Shown in pieces: positions 8,824 through 17,170 of a stretch of DNA of 64,000 bases; the stretch's first letter is position 1, and every line of letters starts with the position of its first letter. The notes beneath the pieces were generated by a model. It saw only the letters and a program-made list of their open reading frames with translations. It was not told the DNA's origin and ran no database searches. Position numbers and translations under genes: made by a program. This DNA is from Arthrobacter sp. E3 (lineage in GTDB: Bacteria > Actinomycetota > Actinomycetes > Actinomycetales > Micrococcaceae). The stretch covers positions 33,346 through 97,345 of the forward strand of contig NZ_JAFMPX010000010.1 of assembly GCF_017353415.1 (NCBI RefSeq). Reading direction: 5' to 3'.

Positions 8824-10012
8824 CGGGATGTGGCTTTCGAGCCCGGCCAGCTGTGAATGCCGCGGCGCCCTGCAAGACGGCGAGGGCCGCGACCAAAGCC
8901 AACGAAGCCTGCCACCCGCCGGTCAGCTGCGCGAAGTAGCCGGCAGCCACAGGTCCCATGGCGGCAAAAAGATAGCCTACGGACTGGGCCATTCCAGAGA
9001 GTTGCGTCGTCTCGGAATGGGTACGCCCGCGCAAGCTGATCAGCGTCAGGGCAACCACCAACGAAGCCCCGGAACCAAGGCCGGCAATGATGGCCCATGC
9101 CACACCCCACGCCGGAAACAGCATCAACCCCAGCGCGCCGACAATCATCGGCACGCTGGCGGTGACCGCAGCTGCAACTTGGCTGTGCGGCTTGTGCATC
9201 ATCCTGGGGATGGTCAGCCCGGAGACGATGCCCACAATTTGGTACATGAACAGGTGCAGCCCGGCTTGTTGGGGAGAATTCCCGTTCGCCGTTTCGATGG
9301 TGGGCAGCCAAGTGACCATGATGTAGAACGTGGTGGACTGCAGGCCCATGTAGGCCGTGACAAACCAGGCTGTGGACTGCCGCCACACGGTTCCTACCGG
9401 GACCGCCGTCGTCACCATTGGATCGTTGCCCGGAGCTGCACCGCGTGTGCGGGGCATCCAAATGACGGCGGTCACCACTGCCGGTACGGCCCAAAAGGCC
9501 AGTGAGCCCCGCCATCCCGTGCCTGTGGCCAGCGGGACGGCGATGGCTGATGCGATCGATGCGGAAATGGTGATGCACGCGGAATAGATGCTTGTGGCTC
9601 GGGAGATGCGGGTGACGTAGTCGCGTTTGACGAGAGTGGGCACCAGGACGTTGCCGATGGCGATCGCACTGCCCACCACTATTGTTCCCAGCCACAGGCC
9701 AGGGGACCCAGTGTAGGAACGAATCACCGTGCCGGCAGCCAGAAGTCCGAGCGCAACCAGGATGGTTCGCTCCATGCCCAAACGCCGGGACACCAGATGG
9801 ACAAGCGGTGACACTGCGGCAAAGGCCAGCAGCGGCAGGGCCCCCAACAATCCCTGGAGTCCCTTGCCCAGGTTCTCCTCCGCGCCAATCATGGGCAGCA
9901 ACGGCCCCACCGCTGTCAGTGCTGGTCGGAGGTTCAAGGCCACCAGAAACACGAGGGCGACCATGACAGGTGTCATGGACGCGGTGCTGCGCACCCGGGG
10001 GCCAGCGCTCAT
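8807..10012 (-). CDS. MFS transporter, CynX/NimT family
   Basis: This 401-residue protein has 12 predicted membrane helices and the CynX/NimT N-terminal pattern A-L-N-L-R-P-A-L-T-A-V-G-P at about residues 24-36. Members include the cyanate carrier CynX and the 2-nitroimidazole exporter NimT, but most are of unknown substrate. It is divergent from a GntR/FadR-type regulator at 10137, and the gap holds two operator-like inverted repeats, so it is probably controlled by that regulator. No cyanase or other substrate enzyme is adjacent. Confidence 0.9.
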   Translation of the reverse strand: MSAGPRVRSTASMTPVMVALVFLVALNLRPALTAVGPLLPMIGAEENLGKGLQGLLGALPLLAFAAVSPLVHLVSRRLGMERTILVALGLLAAGTVIRSYTGSPGLWLGTIVVGSAIAIGNVLVPTLVKRDYVTRISRATSIYSACITISASIASAIAVPLATGTGWRGSLAFWAVPAVVTAVIWMPRTRGAAPGNDPMVTTAVPVGTVWRQSTAWFVTAYMGLQSTTFYIMVTWLPTIETANGNSPQQAGLHLFMYQIVGIVSGLTIPRMMHKPHSQVAAAVTASVPMIVGALGLMLFPAWGVAWAIIAGLGSGASLVVALTLISLRGRTHSETTQLSGMAQSVGYLFAAMGPVAAGYFAQLTGGWQASLALVAALAVLQGAAAFTAGRARKPHPATASR

Positions 10013-10033
10013 TGCATCTCCATTCAGGCACAG

Positions 10034-10051
10034 TTGTACATATGTCTGACA
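10034..10051. promoter_or_regulatory. Operator-like inverted repeat near the transporter start
   Basis: The stretch TTGTACATATGTCTGACA lies just upstream of the transporter start on its strand. Read on the minus strand it contains TTGTCAGACA, the T-G-T-C-A-G-A-C-A core typical of FadR/FCD-type GntR operators. It is the second candidate site between the divergent transporter and regulator genes. Confidence 0.45.
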
Positions 10052-10084
10052 ATTAGATTAGCATCGTGGCACCACGCAGCAGCC

Positions 10085-10102
10085 GGTACAACAAGTTGTA
10101 CC
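10085..10102. promoter_or_regulatory. Perfect 8-2-8 palindrome between divergent transporter and GntR genes
   Basis: The sequence GGTACAACAAGTTGTACC is a perfect inverted repeat with 8-bp arms and an AA centre. It lies 35 bp before the GntR-type regulator start and 73 bp before the divergent transporter start. Position and symmetry suggest the binding site of the dimeric regulator, giving autoregulation and control of the transporter. Confidence 0.6.
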
Positions 10103-10136
10103 TTCACGGCTGCATTTGGCAGGAAGGGAAGAGTCG

Positions 10137-10820
10137 ATGCAGGAACCGGTACGGAATGTTCCCTTGGGCACCCAGTTGGCGGACACTTTTCGTGAACTCA
10201 TCGTCTCCCGCACATGGCCTGTAGGGCAGAAAATTCCCAGCGAACACGAACTGGCGCTCAAGCTGGGCGTCAGCCGTGCCACCGTACGTGAGGCGCTGCG
10301 GGCGTTGAGCATTGCGGGCCTGCTGGAGCCGCGTGTAGGCGATGGCACATATGTACTGGCCACCGACGAGATTTCCGGGGTTTTGGCGCGGGAAGAAACA
10401 TCCATGCTGCTCGAACATGTTCTCGACGCCCGTGCTGGACTGGAGGCGGCCAGCGCCCGGCTTGCCGCATGGCAGGCAAGTCCTCACTCACTGGTCGAAC
10501 TCGCGGCGGCCCTTCTCGCCCGCACCACCGCGCATGACACAGGGGACATGGCAGCTTTTGTCGCGGCGGACGCGGACTTCCACCGGGCTGTGGTCTTCGC
10601 CAGTGGGAACCCCGTGCTCATCCGGCTCTACGACGCGGTGGCCGGAGTGAATGCCCAATCCGTGGAACACACTGCCACGTTGCCGGAACAAAGCGCCATT
10701 GCGGATGCACATGCCCGGCTTACGGCCGCCATCATTGGCAAGAACGTCGAAGCAGCTTCTACAGTTGCCTACGAGCTCATTGACTCAGTCAAGGAAATGG
10801 GAGCACCACAGGACACCTGA
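10137..10820 (+). CDS. GntR-family regulator, FadR/FCD subfamily
   Basis: This 227-residue repressor-type regulator has an N-terminal winged helix at about residues 8-75 (FRELIVSRTWPVGQKIPSEH, LGVSRATVREALRAL, GLLEPRVGDGTYV). A C-terminal all-helical FCD ligand domain covers about 95-220, with D and H residues (ADFHRAVVFASGN) that bind a metal in this family. The ATG at 10137 follows AGGAAGGGA at 10121-10129. An upstream TTG at 10116 is in frame but has no ribosome-binding site. Two palindromes lie before it, and it probably represses the divergent CynX-type exporter in response to an organic acid or similar ligand. Confidence 0.9.
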   Translation: MQEPVRNVPLGTQLADTFRELIVSRTWPVGQKIPSEHELALKLGVSRATVREALRALSIAGLLEPRVGDGTYVLATDEISGVLAREETSMLLEHVLDARAGLEAASARLAAWQASPHSLVELAAALLARTTAHDTGDMAAFVAADADFHRAVVFASGNPVLIRLYDAVAGVNAQSVEHTATLPEQSAIADAHARLTAAIIGKNVEAASTVAYELIDSVKEMGAPQDT

Positions 10821-10849
10821 CGGATGCCAGCGATGGCAAGCCGAAGGGC

Positions 10850-11161
10850 CTATTGTTCCAATGACTCTATTCGCCCAGGGCATTGACGTACCCAGTGCAC
10901 CAGCTCCTCCACATCCGGGGGCATGGATTCATCCGTGAAGTGCAGGTCGAGATGATCTTCGCCCTCGCGCAGTGACAACTCGTACAGTTGCGCATCGGCC
11001 CGCTGCCGAGCGGGTTCCGGTGGGGCCAAGGAGCGCAGCCCTGCACGGTCCACCTCCGCTGCCAGATCCTGTGCCTGGTCTGAAGGGAGGGTGCTGGAGT
11101 CCACCGCTATGACGGCCACGATGCCGGCGAATCCACCTCCGATCCGCACTGTTAGTTTCAT
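10850..11161 (-). CDS. Emfourin-type inhibitor of the adjacent M4 protease
   Basis: This 103-residue cytoplasmic-looking protein begins MKLTVRIGGGFAG and carries a tail rich in acidic and hydrophobic residues (ELSLREGEDHLDLHFTDESMPP). That pattern fits the emfourin family, small proteins that tightly inhibit protealysin-like M4 peptidases. Its ATG overlaps the stop of the M4 protease gene by 4 bp (11158-11161), so the two products are made together. The family call rests on pattern and on the neighbour. Inhibition of the adjacent enzyme is inferred from the known emfourin-protealysin pair of Serratia. Confidence 0.8.
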   Translation of the reverse strand: MKLTVRIGGGFAGIVAVIAVDSSTLPSDQAQDLAAEVDRAGLRSLAPPEPARQRADAQLYELSLREGEDHLDLHFTDESMPPDVEELVHWVRQCPGRIESLEQ

Positions 11162-12237
11162 GGCAGCACGCCCACTTCACGCCAGGCACCTTCCACAGCG
11201 TGCGCCTCAGCCGTGCCAAAAAGTGTCCCAGCCACTTCTATTGTGGCCCTTGCCGCTTCGTCAAACTGGGTGTTGGCATGAAGCATCGTGGTGAGCGTCT
11301 GGTACCAGATCTTTCCCGCCCGTTCCCAAGCGTTGCCGCCGAGCGCCATCGCGGCGAGGTAGAAAGCATGGTTGGGGATGCCGGAATTGATATGCACGCC
11401 ACCGTTGTCATTGCGGGGGTCGTTGTCATCGGGAAGGTCCACATAACCATCCATGGTGGCTGGCTGCCGGTCCCCGGAATAGGCGGTTCCGGGCGCCTTC
11501 ATGGAACGCAGCGCCTTGCCCAGCGACGGCACCAGGATTCCCTCCCCAATCAACCAGTCTGCTTCCACGGCATACTGCTTGAGTGTGTACTGTTTCACGA
11601 GCGTGCCAAAAACATCCGAGAAGGACTCGTTCAGGGCTCCCGACTGTTTGCTGTAGGCCAGCCCGGCTGTGAACTCGGTGATCCCGTGGGTGAGCTCGTG
11701 CCCAATGACATCCAGCGCCCTCGTCAGGCCGCCAACTTGGAAGATTTGTCCGCTGCCGTCCCCGTACACCATCTGGGTGCCGTCCCAGAATGCGTTGTCG
11801 TAGGCAACACCGTAATGGACGCTGGAGACCAGCTCCATGCCGGCGTTGTCGAGTGAATTGCGTCCCATGACCCGCAGATAGAAGTCATAAGTTTGGGCAC
11901 TGCCGTCATACGCCTCATTGACGGCAGGGTCAGTGCTCTTATGTTCGCCCCATCCGCGCATCCGCACCCCAGGCAGGAACGTCCGGCCCTTCTTCTGGTT
12001 ATCGTAGACGGTCAGCCGGCGGGTCGAAGAAATATTGAATCCCACCAGCTGTCCCATGGGGAGCCCAAACTGGCGCGTCAGTCGGCCCATGACGGCGCGC
12101 TGCTGGCGGAAGGCAGCCGAAGTGGCGAGAGCCCGCACGGCAGCCTGTTGCTGGTCGGAGGTGCCGTCGAGGGCCAGCTGTGCCAGCAGGTCCGGCGGTG
12201 CAATGCTGCAGTGCGTGTGTGAATGAGTGGCAAACAT
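11158..12237 (-). CDS. Protealysin-like M4 metallopeptidase
   Basis: This 359-residue thermolysin-family zinc protease has the active-site helix H180-E181-L-T-H184, with the third zinc ligand E204 in ALNESFSDVFG and the catalytic histidine in GGVHINSGIPNHAFY. It has no signal peptide. Its short N-terminal region carries CSIAPPDLLAQLA at about residues 10-22, matching the PPL-type propeptide of protealysin rather than the long propeptide of secreted thermolysins. Such enzymes are made as cytosolic precursors. It is first in a two-gene unit with an emfourin-type inhibitor, overlapping it by 4 bp. Confidence 0.93.
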   Translation of the reverse strand: MFATHSHTHCSIAPPDLLAQLALDGTSDQQQAAVRALATSAAFRQQRAVMGRLTRQFGLPMGQLVGFNISSTRRLTVYDNQKKGRTFLPGVRMRGWGEHKSTDPAVNEAYDGSAQTYDFYLRVMGRNSLDNAGMELVSSVHYGVAYDNAFWDGTQMVYGDGSGQIFQVGGLTRALDVIGHELTHGITEFTAGLAYSKQSGALNESFSDVFGTLVKQYTLKQYAVEADWLIGEGILVPSLGKALRSMKAPGTAYSGDRQPATMDGYVDLPDDNDPRNDNGGVHINSGIPNHAFYLAAMALGGNAWERAGKIWYQTLTTMLHANTQFDEAARATIEVAGTLFGTAEAHAVEGAWREVGVLP

Positions 12238-12350
12238 ATTCTTCCCCCTGGGGCTCGGTGCCTGGCGTGTGCCTCAACGCTACGCCGCCGCCCGCCTAGT
12301 TGATAGAGGGTGCCTGTTCAAGGGAGGGCCCTGGAGCGGGGTAGATCAAT

Positions 12351-12830
12351 CTAGTCGTCTTCGGTGCCCATGACACGCTGGAGGAGCGGTCCCAGGCGGA
12401 ACGGCACGATCTCGTTCATGGCCAGCGAGGTTTCGGTGCGTTCGACGCCGTCGCACGCCAGGATCTTGCCGTTGACGCGAAATAGATCCTCAGCGCCGGT
12501 GGACACAACACGCACCAGAAGATCGGCCCGCCCACTGAGCCCGTGGGCTTCCACCACCTCGGGGATGGCAGCAAGGGAAGCAGCCAGTTCGCCCAGCTTT
12601 TGCTGCTGCACATGGATGGAAATGAAGGCCGTTAGCGGGTACCCGAGAGCTGCGGTGCTGATGCGGTGGTCGAAGTTCAAGAAGGCGTCGCGTTTTTCCA
12701 GCGACGCCAGCCTGGCTTGGACCGTGTTGCGGGAGAGGCCAAGCTGGGCGGCCATGGCAACGACCGTCTGGCGGGGGTCCTCGGAGATGGCCAGCAGAAT
12801 GCGTGCGTCGGTGCGGTCCAAAGTAGGCAT
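12351..12830 (-). CDS. Lrp/AsnC-family regulator, probable bkd regulator
   Basis: This 159-residue regulator has an N-terminal helix-turn-helix at about residues 1-60 (LDRTDARILLAISEDPRQTVVAMA, LGLSRNTVQARLASLEK) and a C-terminal RAM ligand domain (AFISIHVQQ, GRADLLVRVVS). The ATG at 12830 gives the standard Lrp N terminus. An earlier ATG would add 17 residues unlike the family. It is divergent from bkdABC and is most simply a BkdR-like regulator responding to branched-chain amino acids or 2-oxoacids. Confidence 0.9.
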   Translation of the reverse strand: MPTLDRTDARILLAISEDPRQTVVAMAAQLGLSRNTVQARLASLEKRDAFLNFDHRISTAALGYPLTAFISIHVQQQKLGELAASLAAIPEVVEAHGLSGRADLLVRVVSTGAEDLFRVNGKILACDGVERTETSLAMNEIVPFRLGPLLQRVMGTEDD

Positions 12831-12909
12831 AGTGCGCAGACTAGCACGGTCTGAACACCATCGACAGGGCAGAATGTTCAATATTGTCGGCGGTTATTGC
12901 GCCGGGTGC

Positions 12910-12928
12910 GTGACGTGAGTATCGTCAC
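12910..12928. promoter_or_regulatory. Inverted repeat between Lrp/AsnC gene and bkdA
   Basis: GTGACG and CGTCAC are separated by 7 bp, 31 bp before the bkdA ribosome-binding site. The placement between a divergent Lrp-type regulator and its likely target suggests an operator. The sequence does not closely follow a known Lrp consensus, so this is tentative. Confidence 0.4.
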
Positions 12929-12973
12929 CCTTATCGACGATGATGTCGCGCCACTTACAAGGAGGCGAGCTCA

Positions 12974-14143
12974 ATGAGTGATCCACGCCAAGAGCCGGAG
13001 GACCCAAGGTCCATGCACATGCACCAACTCATTACTGCTGACGGGCAGCGAGTCCAGGACGAATTACTTGATGAATTCGTTGCCGATGTTGACGATGAAA
13101 CTCTGCTGGGTCTCTTTAGGGACATGGTGGAAGTCCGTCGCATCGATGTGGAGGCCACCGCACTCCAGCGCCAGGGGCAGTTGGCACTGTGGCCGCCGAT
13201 GCTCGGCCAGGAAGCATCGCAGGTGGGCTCCGTCAGAGCTCTGGAACCGGACGATTTTATTTTTCCCACCTACCGTGAAAACGGGGTGGCGTATTGCCGC
13301 GGGGCGCACCTGTCGGAAGTGATGGGTGTTTGGCGCGGCAACAGCAACACCGGCTGGGATCCCTATGAGATCAACGTGGCCACCCCACAGATCATCATTG
13401 GCGCCCAGACCCTGCACGCAACGGGCTACGCCATGGGCCTGAGCCTGGATGGCAAGGAATCGGTGGCCATCGGCTACCTAGGCGACGGCGCCACCAGTCA
13501 GGGTGACGTCCACGAGTCCATGGTCTTCGCCGCCAGCTTCCAAGCGCCCGTCATCTTCTTTTGCCAGAACAACCACTGGGCCATCTCAGAACCGGTTGGC
13601 CTGCAATCAGCTGTGCCCTTGGCCGGACGCGCCCCCGGCTACGGAATCCCCAGTCTGCAAGTGGACGGCAACGACGTCCTGGCAGTCCTTGCGGCTGTCC
13701 GATGGGCGGCCGCACGGGCACGCAGCGGAGGTGGGCCCAGCTTCATCGAAGCCGTCACCTACCGCATGGGCGCCCACACCACGGCTGATGACCCCACCCG
13801 CTACCGTGGCGTCACCGAACTTGAGGAGTGGGGTGCCAAAGATCCCATCGCCCGGCTCAGGGTTTTGCTGCAGAGCCGCGGAATGCTCGACGTCGGAGCT
13901 GAAGCTGAGATCGCGGCCGGAGCTGACGCTGTGGCCGCCGAGTTACGCCAATCCTGCATCAGCCTGCCAGATCCGGAACCGATGACCATTTTCGACAATG
14001 TCTATGTGGATCGTCATGCAGTCCTTGAACGTCAGCGCGACCACTACGAACGGTATCTGGCAGGCTTTTCCTCGGCGGGGCAAGGCCCGGGCGCAGGCAA
14101 CGGGTCAACGGATGCAGGCACCAGGGAAGGGAGTCGGTCATGA
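12974..14143 (+). CDS. bkdA: Branched-chain 2-oxoacid dehydrogenase E1 alpha subunit
   Basis: This 389-residue subunit binds thiamine diphosphate and with E1 beta decarboxylates branched-chain 2-oxoacids from leucine, isoleucine and valine. The ThDP motif is GDGATSQGDVHESMVFA to QNNHWAIS at about residues 166-200. PTYRENGVAYCRG and YRMGAHTTADDPTRYR are typical of branched-chain rather than acetoin E1. An AAGGAGG at 12959-12965 sets the ATG. It overlaps bkdB by 4 bp. Annotation as a pyruvate dehydrogenase E1 is the alternative, but the adjoining leucine-type operon favours the branched-chain role. Confidence 0.9.
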   Translation: MSDPRQEPEDPRSMHMHQLITADGQRVQDELLDEFVADVDDETLLGLFRDMVEVRRIDVEATALQRQGQLALWPPMLGQEASQVGSVRALEPDDFIFPTYRENGVAYCRGAHLSEVMGVWRGNSNTGWDPYEINVATPQIIIGAQTLHATGYAMGLSLDGKESVAIGYLGDGATSQGDVHESMVFAASFQAPVIFFCQNNHWAISEPVGLQSAVPLAGRAPGYGIPSLQVDGNDVLAVLAAVRWAAARARSGGGPSFIEAVTYRMGAHTTADDPTRYRGVTELEEWGAKDPIARLRVLLQSRGMLDVGAEAEIAAGADAVAAELRQSCISLPDPEPMTIFDNVYVDRHAVLERQRDHYERYLAGFSSAGQGPGAGNGSTDAGTREGSRS

Positions 14144-15150
14144 GCAAGTTGACACTGACACAGGCCATCAACGCCGGACTGCGCCGCGCCTTGGAGGACG
14201 ACCCCAAGGTTCTTCTGCTGGGGGAGGACATCGGCACCCTGGGCGGGGTGTTCCGGGTGACGGATGGTCTCATGAAGGACTTCGGCTCACACCGGGTCAT
14301 CGACACGCCGTTGGCCGAATCAGGCATCATTGGCACGGCCGTGGGCCTGGCCTACCGCGGTTTCAGGCCCGTGTGCGAGATCCAATTCGACGGGTTCATC
14401 TATCCAGGCTTTGACCAGATCGTGTCCCAGGTGGCAAAAATGCATGTCCGCACCCAGGGCAAGGTGCGCATGCCGTTGACCATCCGCGTGCCGTTTGGCG
14501 GAGGCATAGGCTCACCGGAACACCACTCGGAATCCCCGGAAGCGTATTTCATCCACACCTCCGGACTGCGCGTTGTCAGCCCCTCCAACCCCCAGGATGC
14601 CTACACCATGCTGCGACAGGCCATCGCGTGCGACGACCCCGTCCTCTACTTTGAACCCAAACGGCGCTACCACGCCAAGGGGGACGTGGACTTGGATGCG
14701 GACCTGGCCGCAGCCCCGGCCCTGGACTCGGCACGGGTGGCGGCCGCAGGCGCCGATGTCACGCTGGTGGCCTACGGGGCCATGTTGAAAACGGCCCTCG
14801 ATGCCGCCAGCGCGGCAGCCGCGGAAGGCACCTCGATCGATGTCATCGACCTGCGCTCGCTCTCACCGATCGACTATGGCCCACTGATGGAGTCCGTGCG
14901 GCGCACCGGCCGTCTCGTCATTGCCCACGAAGCCTCCCAAACCCTGGGGCTGGGTGCCGAGATCGCTGCCACCATCACCGAACGCTGCTTCAACTATCTT
15001 GAGGCCGCTCCCGTGCGCGTCACGGGCTTCGACGTGCCCTACCCGCCGTCAAAGCTCGAAAAACACCACCTGCCGGACCTCGACAGGATTCTTGACGGTG
15101 TTGACCGCGCCCTGGGCAGGCCCAACTCACAGACAGGAATGGAGGACTGA
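14140..15150 (+). CDS. bkdB: Branched-chain 2-oxoacid dehydrogenase E1 beta subunit
   Basis: This 336-residue partner of BkdA has the transketolase-like pyrimidine domain (LGEDIGTLGGVFRVTDGL, DTPLAESGIIGTAVGLAYRG) and the C-terminal domain (DVIDLRSLSPID). The E of LAESG would activate ThDP across the subunit interface. The conserved HHSESPEAYFIHTSGLRVV is present near residues 126-145. The start overlaps the bkdA stop by 4 bp, and bkdC follows 2 bp after the stop, so the three form a tight operon. Confidence 0.92.
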   Translation: MSKLTLTQAINAGLRRALEDDPKVLLLGEDIGTLGGVFRVTDGLMKDFGSHRVIDTPLAESGIIGTAVGLAYRGFRPVCEIQFDGFIYPGFDQIVSQVAKMHVRTQGKVRMPLTIRVPFGGGIGSPEHHSESPEAYFIHTSGLRVVSPSNPQDAYTMLRQAIACDDPVLYFEPKRRYHAKGDVDLDADLAAAPALDSARVAAAGADVTLVAYGAMLKTALDAASAAAAEGTSIDVIDLRSLSPIDYGPLMESVRRTGRLVIAHEASQTLGLGAEIAATITERCFNYLEAAPVRVTGFDVPYPPSKLEKHHLPDLDRILDGVDRALGRPNSQTGMED

Positions 15151-15152
15151 CC

Positions 15153-16571
15153 ATGCAGGTTCAATTCCGGCTCCCGGATCTTGGCGAAGGCCTCACAGAG
15201 TCAGAGATTGTCAGCTGGCACGTGGCCGTGGGCGACCCGGTGAAACTCAACCAGGTGATCGCAGAGGTGGAAACCGCCAAAGCCGTGGTGGAACTTCCCT
15301 CCCCGTACACCGGCACCGTCAGCGCCATCATGCACGAACCAGGCACAGTGGTGGAAGTCGGCGAAGTCATCATCGAGTTCGACGTCGCCGCGGAGCCAGA
15401 CTCGGACTCGGCTGGAGTCGCTGGCTCTGTCCGAGATGGGGACCCCGCCCGCTACGCGGACGCCCGAAGCCGCTCCCGGGCCCCCATCTCGGACTCCGCC
15501 AGCGCAGAACCGGTGTCCGAGGCGGAGCCGAAGCGCGTGCCGACACTTGTTGGTTACGGAGCCGACCCGGAAACTTCCGCCCGGCCCGTGCGCCGGGCTC
15601 GGACGCTGTCCGCTCCTGCACAGGAACCCAAGAAGGCTGACGTTCACGTACAGGTGGACCGGCCGCGGTCCACTCCGCCGGTGCGCAAGCTCGCCCGTGA
15701 CATGGGTGTTGGGTTGGAAGAGGTAGCCGGAACAGGGGAACGGGGTCTGATCACACGGGCCGACGTCCTCACCTTTGCCGGGGACCATGCAGTTGCCAGA
15801 GAACATACAGATTCCGGGGAGGGCACTGTGGCGGCCCCGGCGTCGGGCAGGGCAGAAGCTCAGGAGACGGTACGGGAAGTGCGCACCCCCATCAAGGGTG
15901 TGCAGAAGTTCATGGCGAAGGCCATGGTGGAAAGTGCGTTCACGGCCCCGCATGTCAGCGAATTCCTGACCATCGACGTGACAGCGGGCATGGACTTTTT
16001 GCAGAAGCTGCGCTCGCAGAAAGAGTTCGCCGGTATCAAGGTGACGCCTTTGACGCTGGCAGCCAAGGCCGTCACGTTGGCGGTCGCCCGGTACCCGGCG
16101 CTGAACTCACACTGGGACGAGAAGGCGCAGGAGGTGGTGACGTTCAAATACTTGAACCTGGGCATTGCCGCAGCCACGCCGCGTGGGCTCGTGGTGCCCA
16201 ACATCAAGGACACCCAGGCATTGGGACTGCGCGGATTGGCGCAGGCGCTGGGGCAGTTGGCGGAAACGGCACGGGCTGGGAAGACCCCACCTGCGGATTT
16301 GGCGGGAGGCACGTTTTCCATCACCAACATTGGAGTGTTCGGCATCGACGCCGGCACGCCCCTGCTGAACACCGGTGAGGCGGGCATCCTTGCGCTCGGG
16401 GCCGTTCGCAGGACGCCATGGGAATATCAGGGGCAAGTGGCGCTGCGGCAGGTCATGACGCTCAGTTTGTCCTTTGACCACAGACTCGTGGACGGCGCCC
16501 AAGGCTCCCGCTTCCTGGCGGACGTGGGGGCCATCATGGCGGATCCGGCCATGGCCTTGGTGCTGAGCTGA
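15153..16571 (+). CDS. bkdC: Branched-chain 2-oxoacid dehydrogenase E2 (dihydrolipoyl acyltransferase)
   Basis: This 472-residue E2 core protein transfers the acyl group from E1 to CoA. It has one lipoyl domain at about residues 1-80, with K43 in VETAKAVVE as the lipoylation site. An Ala/Pro/acidic linker follows, then an E3-binding domain at about 170-210 (TPPVRKLARDMGV, GERGLITRADV). The catalytic domain covers about 245-472 and ends with SFDHRLVDG, where H443 and D447 are catalytic. No E3 (lipoamide dehydrogenase) gene is nearby, so a shared E3 must serve it. Confidence 0.93.
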   Translation: MQVQFRLPDLGEGLTESEIVSWHVAVGDPVKLNQVIAEVETAKAVVELPSPYTGTVSAIMHEPGTVVEVGEVIIEFDVAAEPDSDSAGVAGSVRDGDPARYADARSRSRAPISDSASAEPVSEAEPKRVPTLVGYGADPETSARPVRRARTLSAPAQEPKKADVHVQVDRPRSTPPVRKLARDMGVGLEEVAGTGERGLITRADVLTFAGDHAVAREHTDSGEGTVAAPASGRAEAQETVREVRTPIKGVQKFMAKAMVESAFTAPHVSEFLTIDVTAGMDFLQKLRSQKEFAGIKVTPLTLAAKAVTLAVARYPALNSHWDEKAQEVVTFKYLNLGIAAATPRGLVVPNIKDTQALGLRGLAQALGQLAETARAGKTPPADLAGGTFSITNIGVFGIDAGTPLLNTGEAGILALGAVRRTPWEYQGQVALRQVMTLSLSFDHRLVDGAQGSRFLADVGAIMADPAMALVLS

Positions 16572-16677
16572 AACGCGGCCTGAATGCAACCTGAATATTC
16601 TGCTCAAGGCGCCGACGCGGACGTATATTTTAAGTGACCCCCACTTTGGGAGCCAACTTGTAAGGAGGTTGGTAACA

Positions 16678-17046
16678 ATGAAGAGGTGGAATCGCTGGCA
16701 GGACTCTGTAGCCGTGCTCGCAGGTCTGTACGTCGCCTTGGCAACAATCTGGACAACGCAGCAGGCAAGTTCCATGGTCATGATGATCGGCGTTGGTGTA
16801 TTGCTGATCCTCTCAGGTGTTTGGAATCTGATGACCCCCGGGCAGCCGGTGGCCGAATGGCTTCTGCCGCTCTTTGGGGCACTCTTGTTCATCTCGCCGT
16901 GGATTGCGGGCTACACCATGCACACCGGGGCGACCTGGACGTCATGGATCGCCGGAGCTGTGGCCTTGATCGTCGGAGTTCTTGCCCTGCAGCCGGCCTT
17001 GCACCGGGACGCGGCAAGCCATCACGGAGGTGCAACAGCCCACTGA
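16678..17046 (+). CDS. SPW-repeat membrane protein
   Basis: This 122-residue protein has four membrane segments and two SPW-type units: RWQDSVAVLAGLYVALATIW at the start and LLFISPWIAGYT in the middle. Such proteins are common in Actinobacteria and their function is unknown. An AAGGAGG at 16662-16668 sets the ATG at 16678. An in-frame TTG at 16669 overlaps that site and is unlikely. It is followed by a strong hairpin and appears independent of bkdABC. Confidence 0.82.
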   Translation: MKRWNRWQDSVAVLAGLYVALATIWTTQQASSMVMMIGVGVLLILSGVWNLMTPGQPVAEWLLPLFGALLFISPWIAGYTMHTGATWTSWIAGAVALIVGVLALQPALHRDAASHHGGATAH

Positions 17047-17120
17047 GGCATCTTTGCGAAATTTATTGAAGCGCTCTGTAACCGCGTCCTTCGTGACACC
17101 GGCCGGGGACAGCGCCCATG

Positions 17121-17154
17121 AAAGGGAAGCGCCGGAGTCCGGCGCTTCCCTTTT
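17121..17154. terminator. Bidirectional terminator between SPW gene and TetR gene
   Basis: A 16-bp perfect inverted repeat, AAAGGGAAGCGCCGGA and its complement, is separated by one base (17137) and flanked by A-rich and T-rich ends (TTTT at 17151-17154). It sits between two converging genes, so it can end transcripts from both directions. Confidence 0.85.
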
Positions 17155-17170
17155 GCTATCAATCAGGAGA

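Noticed and set aside
8583..10052. A 489-codon open frame on the minus strand overlapping the CynX-type exporter
   Set aside because: It is in another frame of a clear 12-helix exporter and has His/Arg/Gly-rich composition typical of a GC shadow.
14921..15640. Long Arg-rich frame spanning the bkdB-bkdC junction
   Set aside because: It crosses two well-defined genes in another frame and has no domain.
12974..16571. E1/E2 genes considered as the main pyruvate dehydrogenase
   Set aside because: Actinobacteria usually use a single-chain AceE for pyruvate, and the Lrp gene and adjoining leucine-type operon fit a branched-chain complex better.
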